A stretch of DNA of 64,000 nt from JALQTD01 sp965656785 (GTDB taxonomy: Bacteria; Bacteroidota; Bacteroidia; Flavobacteriales_D; Sanyastnellaceae): positions 62,001-126,000 of the forward strand of contig CBFHLY010000001.1 of NCBI GenBank assembly GCA_965656785.1, read 5' to 3'. Both the position numbers and the translations under genes were made by a program. This document shows, piece by piece, positions 24,448 through 33,223 of this stretch. Under the pieces are notes generated by a model that had not been told where the DNA came from, searched no databases, and was given only the letters and a program-made list of their open reading frames with translations. The stretch's first letter is position 1. Each line of letters starts with the position of its first letter.

Positions 24448-26454
24448 TCAGCCCAATGCGCCCTTCACCACGTCGTCCGCGGCGTGTTGCGCCACGGTCA
24501 CTTTGAGCCGCGGCTCCCGCTCCATGGCGCGCGCAATCGCCCATTCTGCCCCCTCATTCCGGGCCCAGCTCCGGCGAGCAATGCCGTTGTTCACGTCCCA
24601 GTGCAGCATGGAAGTCAACCTGCGCTCGCTGTCGGACGAACCGTCGATGAGCATTCCGAAGCCCCCGTTCATCACTTCACCCCATCCCACGCCGCCGCCG
24701 TTGTGCAGGCTGATCCAGGTTGCACCGCGGAAACCGTCGCCCACGAAGTTGTGAACCGCCATGTCAGCGGTGAAGGCAGAGCCGTCATAGATGTTCGATG
24801 TTTCGCGGTAAGGCGAGTCGGTTCCACTGACGTCGTGGTGATCTCGTCCCAACACCACCGGACCCTTTAAGCGGCCGTCGGCAATGGCATCGTTGAACGC
24901 CTTCGCAATGCGCATGCGGCCTTCGGCGTCCGCGTAGAGGATGCGGGCTTGGCTGCCTACCACAAGGCGGTTCGCCTTTGCGCCTTGGATCCAGGTCACG
25001 TTGTCGGCCATTTGCTGCCGGATTTCCGCCGGCGCCTCGGCCTTCATGGCTTCCAACACCTCGCACGCTATGGCATCGGTCGTGTCCAAATCCGACGGAT
25101 CGCCGCTGGCGCACACCCAACGGAACGGACCAAAGCCGAAGTCGAAGCACATCGGCCCCATGATGTCTTGAACGTAGCTCGGGTACTTGAAGTGCTCGCC
25201 ATCGTCGGCCATGATGTCCGCACCGGCGCGCGACGCCTCGAGGAGGAATGCGTTGCCGTAGTCGAAGAAGTACGTGCCCTTTGCTGTGTGGCGATTGACG
25301 GCATCCGCATGGCGTTTCAAGGAAGACTGAACTTCAGTGCGGAAGCGATCGGGGTCTTCGGCCATCATCGCGTTGGCTTCGTCGAAGGAGAGGCCTGCGG
25401 GGTAGTAGCCGCCTGCCCAGGGGTTGTGGAGCGAAGTTTGGTCCGAGCCCAAATCCACGAAGATGTCCGCCTCATCGAACGCTTCCCAAACCTCCACGAC
25501 GTTGCCCAAGTACGCATACGAAACGGCTTCTTTGGCGGCAACGGAAGCGCGAACCCGCTCCACAAGTTCGGCGACGTCGGTGACGACGTGATCGACCCAG
25601 CCTTGTTCGTGGCGCTTGTAGGCGGCGGCCGGGTTGACTTCAGCGGTGACACTGACCACGCCGGCGATGTTGCCCGCCTTCGGTTGGGCGCCGCTCATGC
25701 CGCCGAGCCCTGCGGTCACGAAGAGCTTGCCCGCCGTGCCGGTGCCGTCCTTGTCAGTGAGGCGGACGGCGTTGAGGACCGTAATGGTCGTGCCGTGCAC
25801 GATGCCCTGGGGGCCGATGTACATGTAGGAGCCGGCGGTCATTTGGCCATATTGCGAAACACCGAGGGCGTTCATCCGCTCCCAATCGTCCGGTTTGCTG
25901 TAATTCGGAATGACCATGCCGTTCGTCACCACCACGCGCGGCGCATCGGCGTGCGACGGGAAGAGCCCCATCGGATGGCCGCTGTACATGACCAGCGTTT
26001 GCTCCTCGGTCATTTCGCTGAGGTACTGCATGGTGAGGCGGTATTGGGCCCAGTTTTGGAACACGCCGCCGTTGCCGCCGTAGGTGATGAGCTCCTCCGG
26101 GTGCTGGGCGACTGACGGGTCCAAATTGTTCTGGATCATGAGCATGATGGCCGCCGCTTGGCGCGTCTTCGCGGGATACGCCTCAATGGGCCGGGCGTGC
26201 ATCGGCTCGGTGGGCATGAACCGGTACATGTAGATGCGGCCGTACTGGCGCAATTCCTCGGCAAACTCCGGCGCGAGCACCGCGTGGTGCTCCTTCGAGA
26301 AGTAACGCAAGGCGTTGTGCAACGCGAGCTCCTTCTCCTTCGGGGTCAGGATGTCCTTGCGAACAGGGGCGTGGCTGAGTTCGGGGTTGCGCTTGCGGGG
26401 AGCGGGAAGCGGACCGTTCAGGCCTGCTTGAATTTCGGCTTGGAAATCGTTCAT
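24448..26454 (-). CDS. hutU: Urocanate hydratase
   Basis: The 668-residue enzyme converts urocanate to imidazolonepropionate in histidine degradation, using tightly bound NAD. Diagnostic segments are ITYGGNGGVFQNWAQYRLTMQYL near residue 122, LVMYSGHPMGLFPSH, TAGLGGMSGAQPKA near 245, LGSDQTSLHNPWAGGYYP near 330 and RDHHDVSGTDSPYRETSNI near 560. It is longer than the ~555-residue enterobacterial form and fits the long family found in Bacteroidota. Its ATG overlaps the stop of a small DUF5522 gene. No other hut gene is in the window. Confidence 0.94.
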   Translation of the reverse strand: MNDFQAEIQAGLNGPLPAPRKRNPELSHAPVRKDILTPKEKELALHNALRYFSKEHHAVLAPEFAEELRQYGRIYMYRFMPTEPMHARPIEAYPAKTRQAAAIMLMIQNNLDPSVAQHPEELITYGGNGGVFQNWAQYRLTMQYLSEMTEEQTLVMYSGHPMGLFPSHADAPRVVVTNGMVIPNYSKPDDWERMNALGVSQYGQMTAGSYMYIGPQGIVHGTTITVLNAVRLTDKDGTGTAGKLFVTAGLGGMSGAQPKAGNIAGVVSVTAEVNPAAAYKRHEQGWVDHVVTDVAELVERVRASVAAKEAVSYAYLGNVVEVWEAFDEADIFVDLGSDQTSLHNPWAGGYYPAGLSFDEANAMMAEDPDRFRTEVQSSLKRHADAVNRHTAKGTYFFDYGNAFLLEASRAGADIMADDGEHFKYPSYVQDIMGPMCFDFGFGPFRWVCASGDPSDLDTTDAIACEVLEAMKAEAPAEIRQQMADNVTWIQGAKANRLVVGSQARILYADAEGRMRIAKAFNDAIADGRLKGPVVLGRDHHDVSGTDSPYRETSNIYDGSAFTADMAVHNFVGDGFRGATWISLHNGGGVGWGEVMNGGFGMLIDGSSDSERRLTSMLHWDVNNGIARRSWARNEGAEWAIARAMEREPRLKVTVAQHAADDVVKGALG

Positions 26455-26612
26455 TTCGATCTGAATTTACCAGTCCGCTTGTCGAAGCCGTAGGGGCAGT
26501 GCTTGCAACCGCTTTGGCAGCAGTAGCCCCTTTTGAGGTGGTACGCCTCGGTGAAGACGATGTACCCTTCGGGTGTGGTGTAGTAATCCTCGGGCTTCAA
26601 TTCCTTGGACAT
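26451..26612 (-). CDS. Small DUF5522 family protein
   Basis: The product is 53 residues, with the family signature EGYIVFTEAYHLKRGYCCQSGCKHCPYGF. Four Cys lie in a CC-x3-C-x2-C pattern that could bind a metal or an Fe-S cluster; that is inference. The function of the family is unknown to me. The frame is open far upstream, but ATG 26612 gives the typical length, and a canonical TAAATTTG box ends six bases before it. The stop overlaps the hutU ATG (ATGA), so the two are co-translated. Confidence 0.85.
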   Translation of the reverse strand: MSKELKPEDYYTTPEGYIVFTEAYHLKRGYCCQSGCKHCPYGFDKRTGKFRSK

Positions 26613-26618
26613 GGGCGG

Positions 26619-26626
26619 CAAATTTA
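26619..26626 (-). promoter_or_regulatory. Promoter -7 box for DUF5522-hutU
   Basis: TAAATTTG on the minus strand is an exact TAnnTTTG match, six bases before the ATG at 26612. It implies a leaderless message. Confidence 0.6.
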
Positions 26627-26666
26627 CCCGATTCCAACCGACTGGAGAGGGAAAAGGTTCATTCCC

Positions 26667-27593
26667 ATGGGCGACCTTTGTGCCATGTTGGACGAACGCG
26701 CAACGTGGGGGCCGGCGGAGGATGCCGGCGTTGAAGTGACGGTCCGCCGGCTCGATCGGGTGGGGGGAAACAAGGGGTTCAAGCTGGCGCTGAACGTGGA
26801 GCGGGCGTTGGCGCTGCCTTCCCGGGCGCTGCTGACCTTCGGGGGACCGTGGTCGAATCACTTGCACGCGACGGCGTTGGCGGGGAAGGCCGCGGGGGTG
26901 AGGACGGTCGGCATCGTGCGCGGGGGGGAGGTGGAGACGGTGACGATGCGGGAGTGCCGGGAGGCGGGGATGGAGCTCGTGCCGGTGAGCCGGGCGGAGT
27001 ATGCGGAGCGGGGGGAGGAAGCGTACCTCGCGGGGTTGCGCGATCGCTTCGGGCGGCCGTGGGTGGTGCCGGAGGGCGGGGCGAACGTGTTGGGGTTGCA
27101 GGGCTGCCAGGGCATTTTGCGGGCGGACGAAGCGTGGGATGCGGTGGTGGTCGCGGCGGGGACGGGGACGACGTTGGGGGGCATGGCGTTGCGAACGGGT
27201 GGGGCGGCGCCTTTGGTGGCCGTGAGCGCGTTGAAGGGGGTGGATCATCGGCCGGCGGTGGAGCGCTTGCTGCATTGGTCGGTGGGCGATGCGGAGTGGG
27301 CCGCGGAGATGCTTGAGGGGATCACGTGGTGGACGGATGCGCATGCGGGCGGGTTTGGGAAGCTGGATGAGCGGGTGCGCGCGGATTGGGCCGAGTGGGA
27401 AGGCCAAACCCAGATTCCGCTCGACCGCGTCTACACCGCGAAGCTCATTTCCCGCCTGAAAACCGAACTCGCACGCCCCGAATCCGAGCGCCAACCGGGC
27501 ATGCGACGCGGATGCCGGGTCCTCGTCATCCACACCGGAGGCCTCCAAGGAAATCGGTCGGACGGGGGCGGGGGCGGTGTAACTTTGACCTGA
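26667..27593 (+). CDS. PLP-dependent enzyme, ACC deaminase / D-cysteine desulfhydrase family
   Basis: The product is 308 residues, of the tryptophan-synthase-beta (fold II) PLP superfamily. The PLP Lys is in RVGGNKGFKLALN near residue 35. GGPWSNHLHATALAG near 60 holds the Ser/Asn substrate motif of the ACC deaminase/D-Cys desulfhydrase group, and VVAAGTGTTLGGMA near 160 is the phosphate-binding loop. The substrate (D-cysteine, ACC or another amino acid) is not decidable from the sequence. The start is uncertain: ATG 26667 is the first plausible one after the divergent DUF5522 promoter. Codons are strikingly G-rich until ~27390 and C-rich after, as in murF-alr. Confidence 0.82.
   Translation: MGDLCAMLDERATWGPAEDAGVEVTVRRLDRVGGNKGFKLALNVERALALPSRALLTFGGPWSNHLHATALAGKAAGVRTVGIVRGGEVETVTMRECREAGMELVPVSRAEYAERGEEAYLAGLRDRFGRPWVVPEGGANVLGLQGCQGILRADEAWDAVVVAAGTGTTLGGMALRTGGAAPLVAVSALKGVDHRPAVERLLHWSVGDAEWAAEMLEGITWWTDAHAGGFGKLDERVRADWAEWEGQTQIPLDRVYTAKLISRLKTELARPESERQPGMRRGCRVLVIHTGGLQGNRSDGGGGGVTLT
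27580..27587 (+). promoter_or_regulatory. Promoter -7 box for the PurF-like gene
   Basis: TAACTTTG lies inside the last codons of the PLP enzyme gene and 31 bases before the PurF-like ATG. Confidence 0.5.
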
Positions 27594-27618
27594 CTAATTC
27601 GCCTCCTTCAGTCCCCCC

Positions 27619-29511
27619 ATGAGCGATTTCCTCCAACACGAATGCGGCATCGCGCTGCTCCGCCTGAAAAAGCCGCTTCAGCACTACATCGACACGTACG
27701 GCACCGCGTTCTACGGCCTCAACAAGATGTACCTCCTGATGGAGAAGCAGCACAACCGCGGCCAAGACGGAGCGGGCCTCGCGAACATCAAGCTCGACGT
27801 CGATCCTGGTCACCGGTACATCTCCCGCCTGCGGAGCGTAGACAGCCGACCCATCCAGGACATTTTCGCCCGCGCCATGGGCCGATTCGAAGGACTCACC
27901 GGCGAAGAATTGCAGGACGCTGAGCGCCTCCAACGCGACTTCGCCTTCACCGGTGAAGTCTTCCTCGCCCACTTGCGCTACGGCACCTTCGGAAAGAACG
28001 AAGTCGAAAACTGCCACCCCTTCCTGCGCCAAAACAACTGGCGCACCCGAAACCTGGTGGTCGCGGGCAACTTCAACATGACGAACACCGATGAGCTGTT
28101 CGCGAAGCTCGTAGCGCTCGGCCAACACCCGAAAGAAATGGCCGACACCGTGACGGTGCTCGAGCGCATCGGCCACTTCCTCGACGAGGAGAATCAGCGG
28201 TTGTACGATCATTTCAAGGAGGAGGGGCTTGAAAAACCGGCGATTTCCGAGGCCATCGGGGAGCACCTTGACCTGGAAACCGTGTTGCGGCGGGCGGCGA
28301 GTTCGCTTGACGGTGGTTACGTGATGTGCGGCATGGTGGGCCACGGGGACGCCTTTGTGATGCGCGACCCGAATGGCATCCGACCGGCGTTTTGGTACGA
28401 AGACGACGAGGTGGTCGTGGTGGCGAGTGAGCGGCCGGTGATCCAAACCGCGTTCAACGTGGACGCCGACTCCGTCACCGAATTGGAACCGGGTCACGCC
28501 CTGATCGTCAAGCGCAATGGGGAAACGTCCTGCAAGCGGGTTCGGCCTGAAGCCCCACGCACCGCCTGCAGCTTCGAGCGCATTTACTTCAGCCGAGGCA
28601 ACGACCGGGACATTTACGAGGAGCGGAAGGAACTCGGTCGGTTGGTCGTGCCAAAGGTGATGGAAGCGGTGGAACACGATTTGGACCACACGGTGACCAG
28701 CTTCATTCCGAACACCGCCGAAGTCAGCTTTTACGGGCTCATCAAGGGCCTCGAAGATTACCTGAACCAATCGAAAATCGCGCGCATCCTCGGCCTCGGG
28801 AGCAACCCCGACGCCGACGAAGTGCACGCCATCCTGACGGAACGGCCACGGATCGAGAAAATCGCCATCAAGGACGCGAAGCTGCGCACCTTCATCACCG
28901 AAGACAAAAGCCGCGACGACCTGGTGGCCCACGTCTACGACATCACCTACGGCACGGTCACCCCGGGCGTGGACAACCTCGTGGTCATCGACGACAGCAT
29001 CGTGCGCGGCACGACGTTGAAGCGGTCCATCCTGCGCATCCTCGACCGGCTCGAACCCCGACGCATCGTCGTGGTGTCGAGCGCCCCGCAGATCCGCTAC
29101 CCGGACTGCTACGGCATCGACATGGCGAAGCTAGGCGATTTCGTGGCCTTCCAAGCGGCGGTGGCGCTCATCCGGGAACGGGGTTTGGACCACATCCTCG
29201 ACGAAACTTACGCGCGCTGCAAGGCCCAAATCGAGCTGCCGAAAGAGCAAAACTCGAACCAAGTGCAAGCCATCTACGCGCCGTTCACCGAGGACGAAAT
29301 CAGCGACAAGGTGTCGGAACTGCTCACGCCGCAAGGCATGAAGTCGGAGGTGAAAATCATCTTCCAACCGCTGGAAAACTTGCACAAAGCTTGCCCCAAC
29401 CACACGGGCGACTGGTATTTCTCAGGCAATTTCCCGACGCCGGGCGGCCACAAGGTGGTGAACCGCGCGTTCGTGTACTACATGGAAGGGCGGAGCGAGC
29501 GGGCGTATTGA
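27619..29511 (+). CDS. Amidophosphoribosyltransferase-like protein (PurF family)
   Basis: The 630-residue protein has an N-terminal nucleophile (Ntn) glutaminase domain starting after MSDFLQHE at Cys9 (CGIALLRL), with KQHNRGQDGAGLA near 48 and LAHLRYGTFG near 117. The C-terminal phosphoribosyltransferase domain carries the PRPP motif NLVVIDDSIVRGTTLKRSI near 455. Classical PurF is about 470-510 residues. This long form with insertions is typical of Bacteroidota, which often also carry a canonical PurF, so it may have a variant role. If Cys9 is the mature N-terminus, eight residues are removed as a propeptide. A small HAD protein follows. Confidence 0.87.
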   Translation: MSDFLQHECGIALLRLKKPLQHYIDTYGTAFYGLNKMYLLMEKQHNRGQDGAGLANIKLDVDPGHRYISRLRSVDSRPIQDIFARAMGRFEGLTGEELQDAERLQRDFAFTGEVFLAHLRYGTFGKNEVENCHPFLRQNNWRTRNLVVAGNFNMTNTDELFAKLVALGQHPKEMADTVTVLERIGHFLDEENQRLYDHFKEEGLEKPAISEAIGEHLDLETVLRRAASSLDGGYVMCGMVGHGDAFVMRDPNGIRPAFWYEDDEVVVVASERPVIQTAFNVDADSVTELEPGHALIVKRNGETSCKRVRPEAPRTACSFERIYFSRGNDRDIYEERKELGRLVVPKVMEAVEHDLDHTVTSFIPNTAEVSFYGLIKGLEDYLNQSKIARILGLGSNPDADEVHAILTERPRIEKIAIKDAKLRTFITEDKSRDDLVAHVYDITYGTVTPGVDNLVVIDDSIVRGTTLKRSILRILDRLEPRRIVVVSSAPQIRYPDCYGIDMAKLGDFVAFQAAVALIRERGLDHILDETYARCKAQIELPKEQNSNQVQAIYAPFTEDEISDKVSELLTPQGMKSEVKIIFQPLENLHKACPNHTGDWYFSGNFPTPGGHKVVNRAFVYYMEGRSERAY

Positions 29512-29586
29512 TTCGCATCCGTGCGTTTCCGACCTTTACGTCCAAGCGGGCAATGATCCCGGGGTTCCATTTCTCAACTCAACCCC

Positions 29587-30006
29587 ATGAAACTGGAGGA
29601 TCACCGCGATGCGGAAGGGCGCGCAGCCAGCCCGCAACTGCCTGAAGGCGTCAAGAACTACCTCATCGACATCGACGGGACCGTCACCGAAGACGTGCCC
29701 AACGAGGAACCGGAGCGCATGGCGACCGTCGAGCCGTACGAAGGCGCGGTGGAAACCCTGAACCGTTGGGCCGCCGAAGGCCACATCATCACGTTCTTCA
29801 CCTCGCGCACCGAGGCGCACCGCGAAGTCACGGAGGCCTGGTTGAACCAGTGGGGCTTCGTGTACCATGGGCTCTTGATGGGCAAACCCCGGGGTGGCAA
29901 TTACCACTGGGTGGACAACCACATTGTGCGCGGCACGCGGTACGAAGGGACGTGGGCCGACCTCATCCGCGTGGAGCGGACCATCGAAGTCTTTCCGAAT
30001 CAGTGA
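29587..30006 (+). CDS. Small HAD-superfamily protein
   Basis: The 139-residue product carries HAD motif I as YLIDIDGTVTED near residue 26 (nucleophile Asp and second Asp) and motif II as ITFFTSRTEAHREVTEAWL near 70. LLMGKPRGGNYHWVDNH near 98 supplies the motif III Lys, and a late acidic segment is harder to place. The short length implies a minimal HAD with little cap, as in phosphatases acting on large or protein substrates. It follows the PurF-like gene by 75 bases with no terminator seen, so it may act on a nucleotide or phosphoribosyl compound; that is inference. Its 3' end overlaps the convergent T9SS gene by 7 bases. Confidence 0.75.
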   Translation: MKLEDHRDAEGRAASPQLPEGVKNYLIDIDGTVTEDVPNEEPERMATVEPYEGAVETLNRWAAEGHIITFFTSRTEAHREVTEAWLNQWGFVYHGLLMGKPRGGNYHWVDNHIVRGTRYEGTWADLIRVERTIEVFPNQ

Positions 30007-30968
30007 ACGACGAGGCGCTGCGGCTTCACGCCCGGCGCGCCGATGACGTAAGTTCCCGGGGCGAGGCCCTCCGTGGGCAGCACCGTGTACGCCACACCCG
30101 GAACGGCCTGCACTTCGAGGACCTTCGCGCCTTCGACGGAAAACACCGTCAACGCCTTGGCGGCCGAGCTCCAAACCACCGTCACCGGCTCACCTGACCG
30201 CACCGGATTGGGGCCGAGAACGAAGTCCTGTGCCTCCGCTTCATCGACGCCGACCACGGTGTTGTGGAGCCAGCTGGCGATGTTCGTGGTTTGGACAGGT
30301 GTCCCGCTGATGCCGTCTTCCACGGTGATGCTGATCGCGCCATACACCTGAATGGGCCATTCGGGGACGAACAAATAATCGCCCTCCATGGTCAGGTTTT
30401 GGTTGCCGAGCACGGTGGAATCCTGAATCGTCTCCGTGATGTGCGCGTGGTAAGCCTCGCTGAATTGTTGGCCGTTGGGCAAGGCCAACGACCCCACGCC
30501 CAAGCACTCCAGCACCGTCGTCCCCGTGCGCGTCACCAGCATCCCGTTCGTCTCGAACGACGCCGAAAACGCGTCCGACCAGGTGTCCCCGAGGCTCAAC
30601 GGGTACGGGATGGCCGCTTGCGGATCATCGTATTGGATGACCAACCCCGGTTGCACCCCGCCGTAATACGTCATGCTGTCCGTTGAACTGTAGAACAACA
30701 GCGTGCCCGCCTCATCAAGCGCCCACTCCGCATCCGGATAGGTCTTCGCGTAAAAAGAGGACGCTGCATCCGTGAAGACGTGCTGGAAGGTCTGCTGCGG
30801 CACGAGCGTTGAGAAGTCCCAGATTTGGCCCGGGCCCTCGCCCTCCCAAGGAACAAACGTCCCAATGGCGCGGTCATGCGTCATGCCGGCCGGACTCGGC
30901 GGAGCAGACAACTGAGCAAAACCTGCGGCCGCAAGGACCGAAAACAACGTGGCGAGAAGGTGTTTCAT
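30000..30968 (-). CDS. Secreted protein with T9SS type A sorting domain
   Basis: The 322-residue product has a signal peptide (LLATLFSVLAAAGFAQ), a central beta-rich domain without a recognised family (LDEAGTLLFYSSTDSMTYYGGVQPGL), and a ~75-residue C-terminal type A domain: FVLGPNPVRSGEPVTVVW, then LTVFSVEGAKVLEVQ and LAPGTYVIGAPGVKPQRLVVH. The C-terminal domain directs export by T9SS and cell-surface attachment or release. ATG 30968 was chosen for the signal peptide; TATTTTTG ends six bases before it. Function of the mature part unknown. Confidence 0.82.
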   Translation of the reverse strand: MKHLLATLFSVLAAAGFAQLSAPPSPAGMTHDRAIGTFVPWEGEGPGQIWDFSTLVPQQTFQHVFTDAASSFYAKTYPDAEWALDEAGTLLFYSSTDSMTYYGGVQPGLVIQYDDPQAAIPYPLSLGDTWSDAFSASFETNGMLVTRTGTTVLECLGVGSLALPNGQQFSEAYHAHITETIQDSTVLGNQNLTMEGDYLFVPEWPIQVYGAISITVEDGISGTPVQTTNIASWLHNTVVGVDEAEAQDFVLGPNPVRSGEPVTVVWSSAAKALTVFSVEGAKVLEVQAVPGVAYTVLPTEGLAPGTYVIGAPGVKPQRLVVH

Positions 30969-30974
30969 GAGCGG

Positions 30975-30995
30975 CAAAAATAAGGGCTATCTTGC
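30975..30995. promoter_or_regulatory. Overlapping divergent promoters in a 31-base gap
   Basis: TATTTTTG (minus, 30975-30982) and TATCTTGC (plus, 30988-30995) serve the T9SS cargo gene and the Pmp3-like gene. Their start codons are only 31 bases apart, so both core promoters must extend into the opposite gene. Confidence 0.5.
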
Positions 30996-30999
30996 CATC

Positions 31000-31158
31000 A
31001 TGTCCATCGGTCGCGTCCTCCTTGCCATCCTCTTTCCACCGCTTTCCGTGCTGGATCGCGGCTGCGGATCCATCGTCATCGTCGCCATCCTCACGCTCGC
31101 AGGCTGGGTTCCCGGCGTCATCGGCGCGCTCGTCATCTTGAATCGACCCGAACCATAG
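31000..31158 (+). CDS. YqaE/Pmp3-family small membrane protein
   Basis: The 52-residue product begins MSIGRVLLAILFPPLSVLDRG and continues VAILTLAGWVPGVIGALVIL, the two-helix pattern of the YqaE/Pmp3 family. Members are linked to membrane-potential homeostasis and stress in yeast and plants; the bacterial role is unclear. The Pmp3 hallmarks LPPLxV and GxxPGxIHA appear here as FPPLSV and GWVPGVIGA. ATG 31000 is preferred over the upstream ATG because it gives the family length and is spaced four bases from a promoter-like box. It is followed by a bidirectional terminator. Confidence 0.82.
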   Translation: MSIGRVLLAILFPPLSVLDRGCGSIVIVAILTLAGWVPGVIGALVILNRPEP

Positions 31159-31161
31159 GCC

Positions 31162-31189
31162 AAAAAAAAGACCGCTGAAATCAGCGGTC
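31162..31189 (-). terminator. Strong intrinsic terminator for tRNA-Leu
   Basis: A perfect 9-bp stem GACCGCTGA / TCAGCGGTC with an AA loop, followed on the minus strand by eight T's. It lies 6 bases past the tRNA 3' end and may also stop the Pmp3-like transcript from the other side. Confidence 0.9.
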
Positions 31190-31195
31190 TCTCTG

Positions 31196-31277
31196 TACCC
31201 GGAGTGGGAATCGAACCCACACTCCTTGCGGAACACGAGTTTGAGTCGTGCGCGTCTACCAATTCCGCCATCCGGGC
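31196..31277 (-). tRNA. tRNA-Leu(CAA)
   Basis: The 82-base gene folds as a class II tRNA: acceptor GCCCGGA / TCCGGGT, anticodon stem CACGA / TCGTG around loop CTCAAAC (anticodon CAA, reads UUG), a variable arm TCC-GCAA-GGA, and T-arm GTGGG-TTCGATT-CCCAC. The 3' CCA is not encoded. TTG is a heavily used Leu codon in many genes here. Confidence 0.96.
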
Positions 31278-31309
31278 GATGGCTTCCGTTCACCGTTCTG
31301 AGCGGATGG

Positions 31310-31317
31310 CAAAAATA
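31310..31317 (-). promoter_or_regulatory. Promoter -7 box for tRNA-Leu
   Basis: TATTTTTG on the minus strand, 32 bases before the tRNA 5' end. A TTG lies about 22 bases upstream, within the -33 spacing. Confidence 0.6.
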
Positions 31318-31459
31318 CAACATCCCGGCTTGCAATCCACAACGAAACATTCACGTTCTTCGCGCCGCGAAAGACATCTGCGCAGGCCAACGGTCCCAAA
31401 ATGGGATTAATTGTTTGGCCTACAAAGCATTAGAAACCCACCTCACCCCCAATTTTTTC

Positions 31460-33223
31460 ATGTCAGCAATCCGAAATGTTGCCATCATCGCTCACGTCGA
31501 CCATGGCAAGACCACTTTGATGGACAAAATCATCCACGCCTGCGAAGCCGTGGACACGCGCAAAGACACGGGGGAACTCATCCTGGACAACAACGACCTC
31601 GAGCGCGAACGGGGCATCACCATCCTTGCGAAGAACGTGGCCGCGAACTGGAAGGGCTCGAAAATCAACCTCATCGACACCCCCGGTCACGCGGATTTCG
31701 GAGGCGAGGTGGAGCGCGTGTTGAAGATGGCCGATGCGGTGCTGTTGCTGGTCGACGCCTTCGAGGGCGCGATGCCGCAAACGCGCTTCGTGTTGGGCAA
31801 GGCCTTGGAGCTCGGCTTGAAGCCCCTCGTCGTCGTGAACAAAGTGGACAAGGAGAACTGCACGCCGGATGTGGTGCAGGAGCAAGTGTTCGACTTGATG
31901 TTCAATTTGGGCGCTTCCGAAGACCAGCTCGACTTCCCGACGATTTATGGTTCGGCGAAGATGGGTTGGATGGGGCCGGATTGGACCACGCCGACTAGCG
32001 ACATTACGTATTTGCTCGACACGATCATCGAGCACGTTCCCGAAACGCCTTATGTCGAGGGCACGCCGCAGCTGCAGATCACGTCGTTGGACTATTCTCG
32101 CTACACGGGTCGGATTGCCATCGGTCGGTTGTACCGCGGTGATTTGCACGCGAACAAGGACTACACGCTGTGCACGAAGGAAGGAAACCGAAAGGTTCGG
32201 GCGAAGGAGCTGTTCGTGTTCAGCGGACTGGGCAAGGAGAAGGTGGAACACGTGCGGAGCGGCGATTTGTGCGCCATCACGGGCATGGAAGGGTTCGAAA
32301 TCGGGGACACGGTGGCGGACCTCGAAAACCCGGAACCGCTGACGCGCATCGAGGTGGACGAGCCGACGATGTCGCTGTTGTTCACCATCAACACGTCGCC
32401 ATTCTTGGGGAAGGATGGGGAGTTTTTGACGAGCCGGCACATCCGTGAGCGCTTGGACGCGGAGTTGCAAAAGAACCTCGCCTTGCGCGTGGAGGCGACC
32501 GACAGCGAAGACAAATGGAACGTCTTCGGACGGGGCATTTTGCACCTTTCAGTGCTGATTGAAACCATGCGCCGGGAAGGGTATGAACTCCAAATCGGCA
32601 AGCCGCGCGTGCTCCTCAAAGAAATCAACGGCATGCTCCACGAGCCATGGGAACAATTGGTGATTGACGTGCCCGCCGGCGTGGCTGGCAAGGCCACGGA
32701 ACTGGTGATGATGCGCAAAGGCCAACTCCGCGTCATGGAAGCGAAGGGGGACTTGCAGCACTTGGAATTCCACATCCCCTCCCGCGGGCTCATCGGGCTG
32801 CGGAACCAAGTCTTGACGGCCACGGCTGGCGAAGCGGTGATGACCCACCGATTCGAAGCCTACGAGCCCCATGCGGGCGACTTGGCAACGCGTTCGAGCG
32901 GTTCCCTGGTTTCCATGGAGGCGGGCCAAGCTCGTGCCTACGAAATCGACCGCCTGCAGGACCGTGGCATCTTCTTCATCGATCCGGGTGAGGACATTTA
33001 CAAAGGCCAAGTGGTCGGAGAATGCGCCCGCGACAACGACATGGAGCTCAACCTCGTCCGAGGCAAAAAGCTCACCAACATGCGCGCATCTGGAGCCGAC
33101 AAAGGCCTGCGCATCGCCCCAGCGAAGAAAATGTCCCTCGAAGAATTCATGGAATTCATCAACGACGACGAGTATTTGGAAGTTACGCCGAAAGCCTTGC
33201 GCATTCGGAAAATCTCCAAGTAA
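31460..33223 (+). CDS. typA: Ribosome-associated GTPase TypA/BipA
   Basis: The 587-residue translational GTPase is implicated in ribosome assembly and stress responses. It has G1 AHVDHGKTTL near residue 11, switch II DTPGHADFGGEV near 70, G4 VVNKVDKENC near 125, then EF-G-like domains and the BipA-specific C-terminal domain (SRGLIGLRNQVLTAT, DPGEDIYKGQVVGE, NMRASGADKGLRIAP). The frame is open to 31226, but ATG 31460 gives the conserved MSAIRNVAIIAHVDHGKT start. It stands alone between the tRNA and an AT-richer patch. Confidence 0.95.
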   Translation: MSAIRNVAIIAHVDHGKTTLMDKIIHACEAVDTRKDTGELILDNNDLERERGITILAKNVAANWKGSKINLIDTPGHADFGGEVERVLKMADAVLLLVDAFEGAMPQTRFVLGKALELGLKPLVVVNKVDKENCTPDVVQEQVFDLMFNLGASEDQLDFPTIYGSAKMGWMGPDWTTPTSDITYLLDTIIEHVPETPYVEGTPQLQITSLDYSRYTGRIAIGRLYRGDLHANKDYTLCTKEGNRKVRAKELFVFSGLGKEKVEHVRSGDLCAITGMEGFEIGDTVADLENPEPLTRIEVDEPTMSLLFTINTSPFLGKDGEFLTSRHIRERLDAELQKNLALRVEATDSEDKWNVFGRGILHLSVLIETMRREGYELQIGKPRVLLKEINGMLHEPWEQLVIDVPAGVAGKATELVMMRKGQLRVMEAKGDLQHLEFHIPSRGLIGLRNQVLTATAGEAVMTHRFEAYEPHAGDLATRSSGSLVSMEAGQARAYEIDRLQDRGIFFIDPGEDIYKGQVVGECARDNDMELNLVRGKKLTNMRASGADKGLRIAPAKKMSLEEFMEFINDDEYLEVTPKALRIRKISK

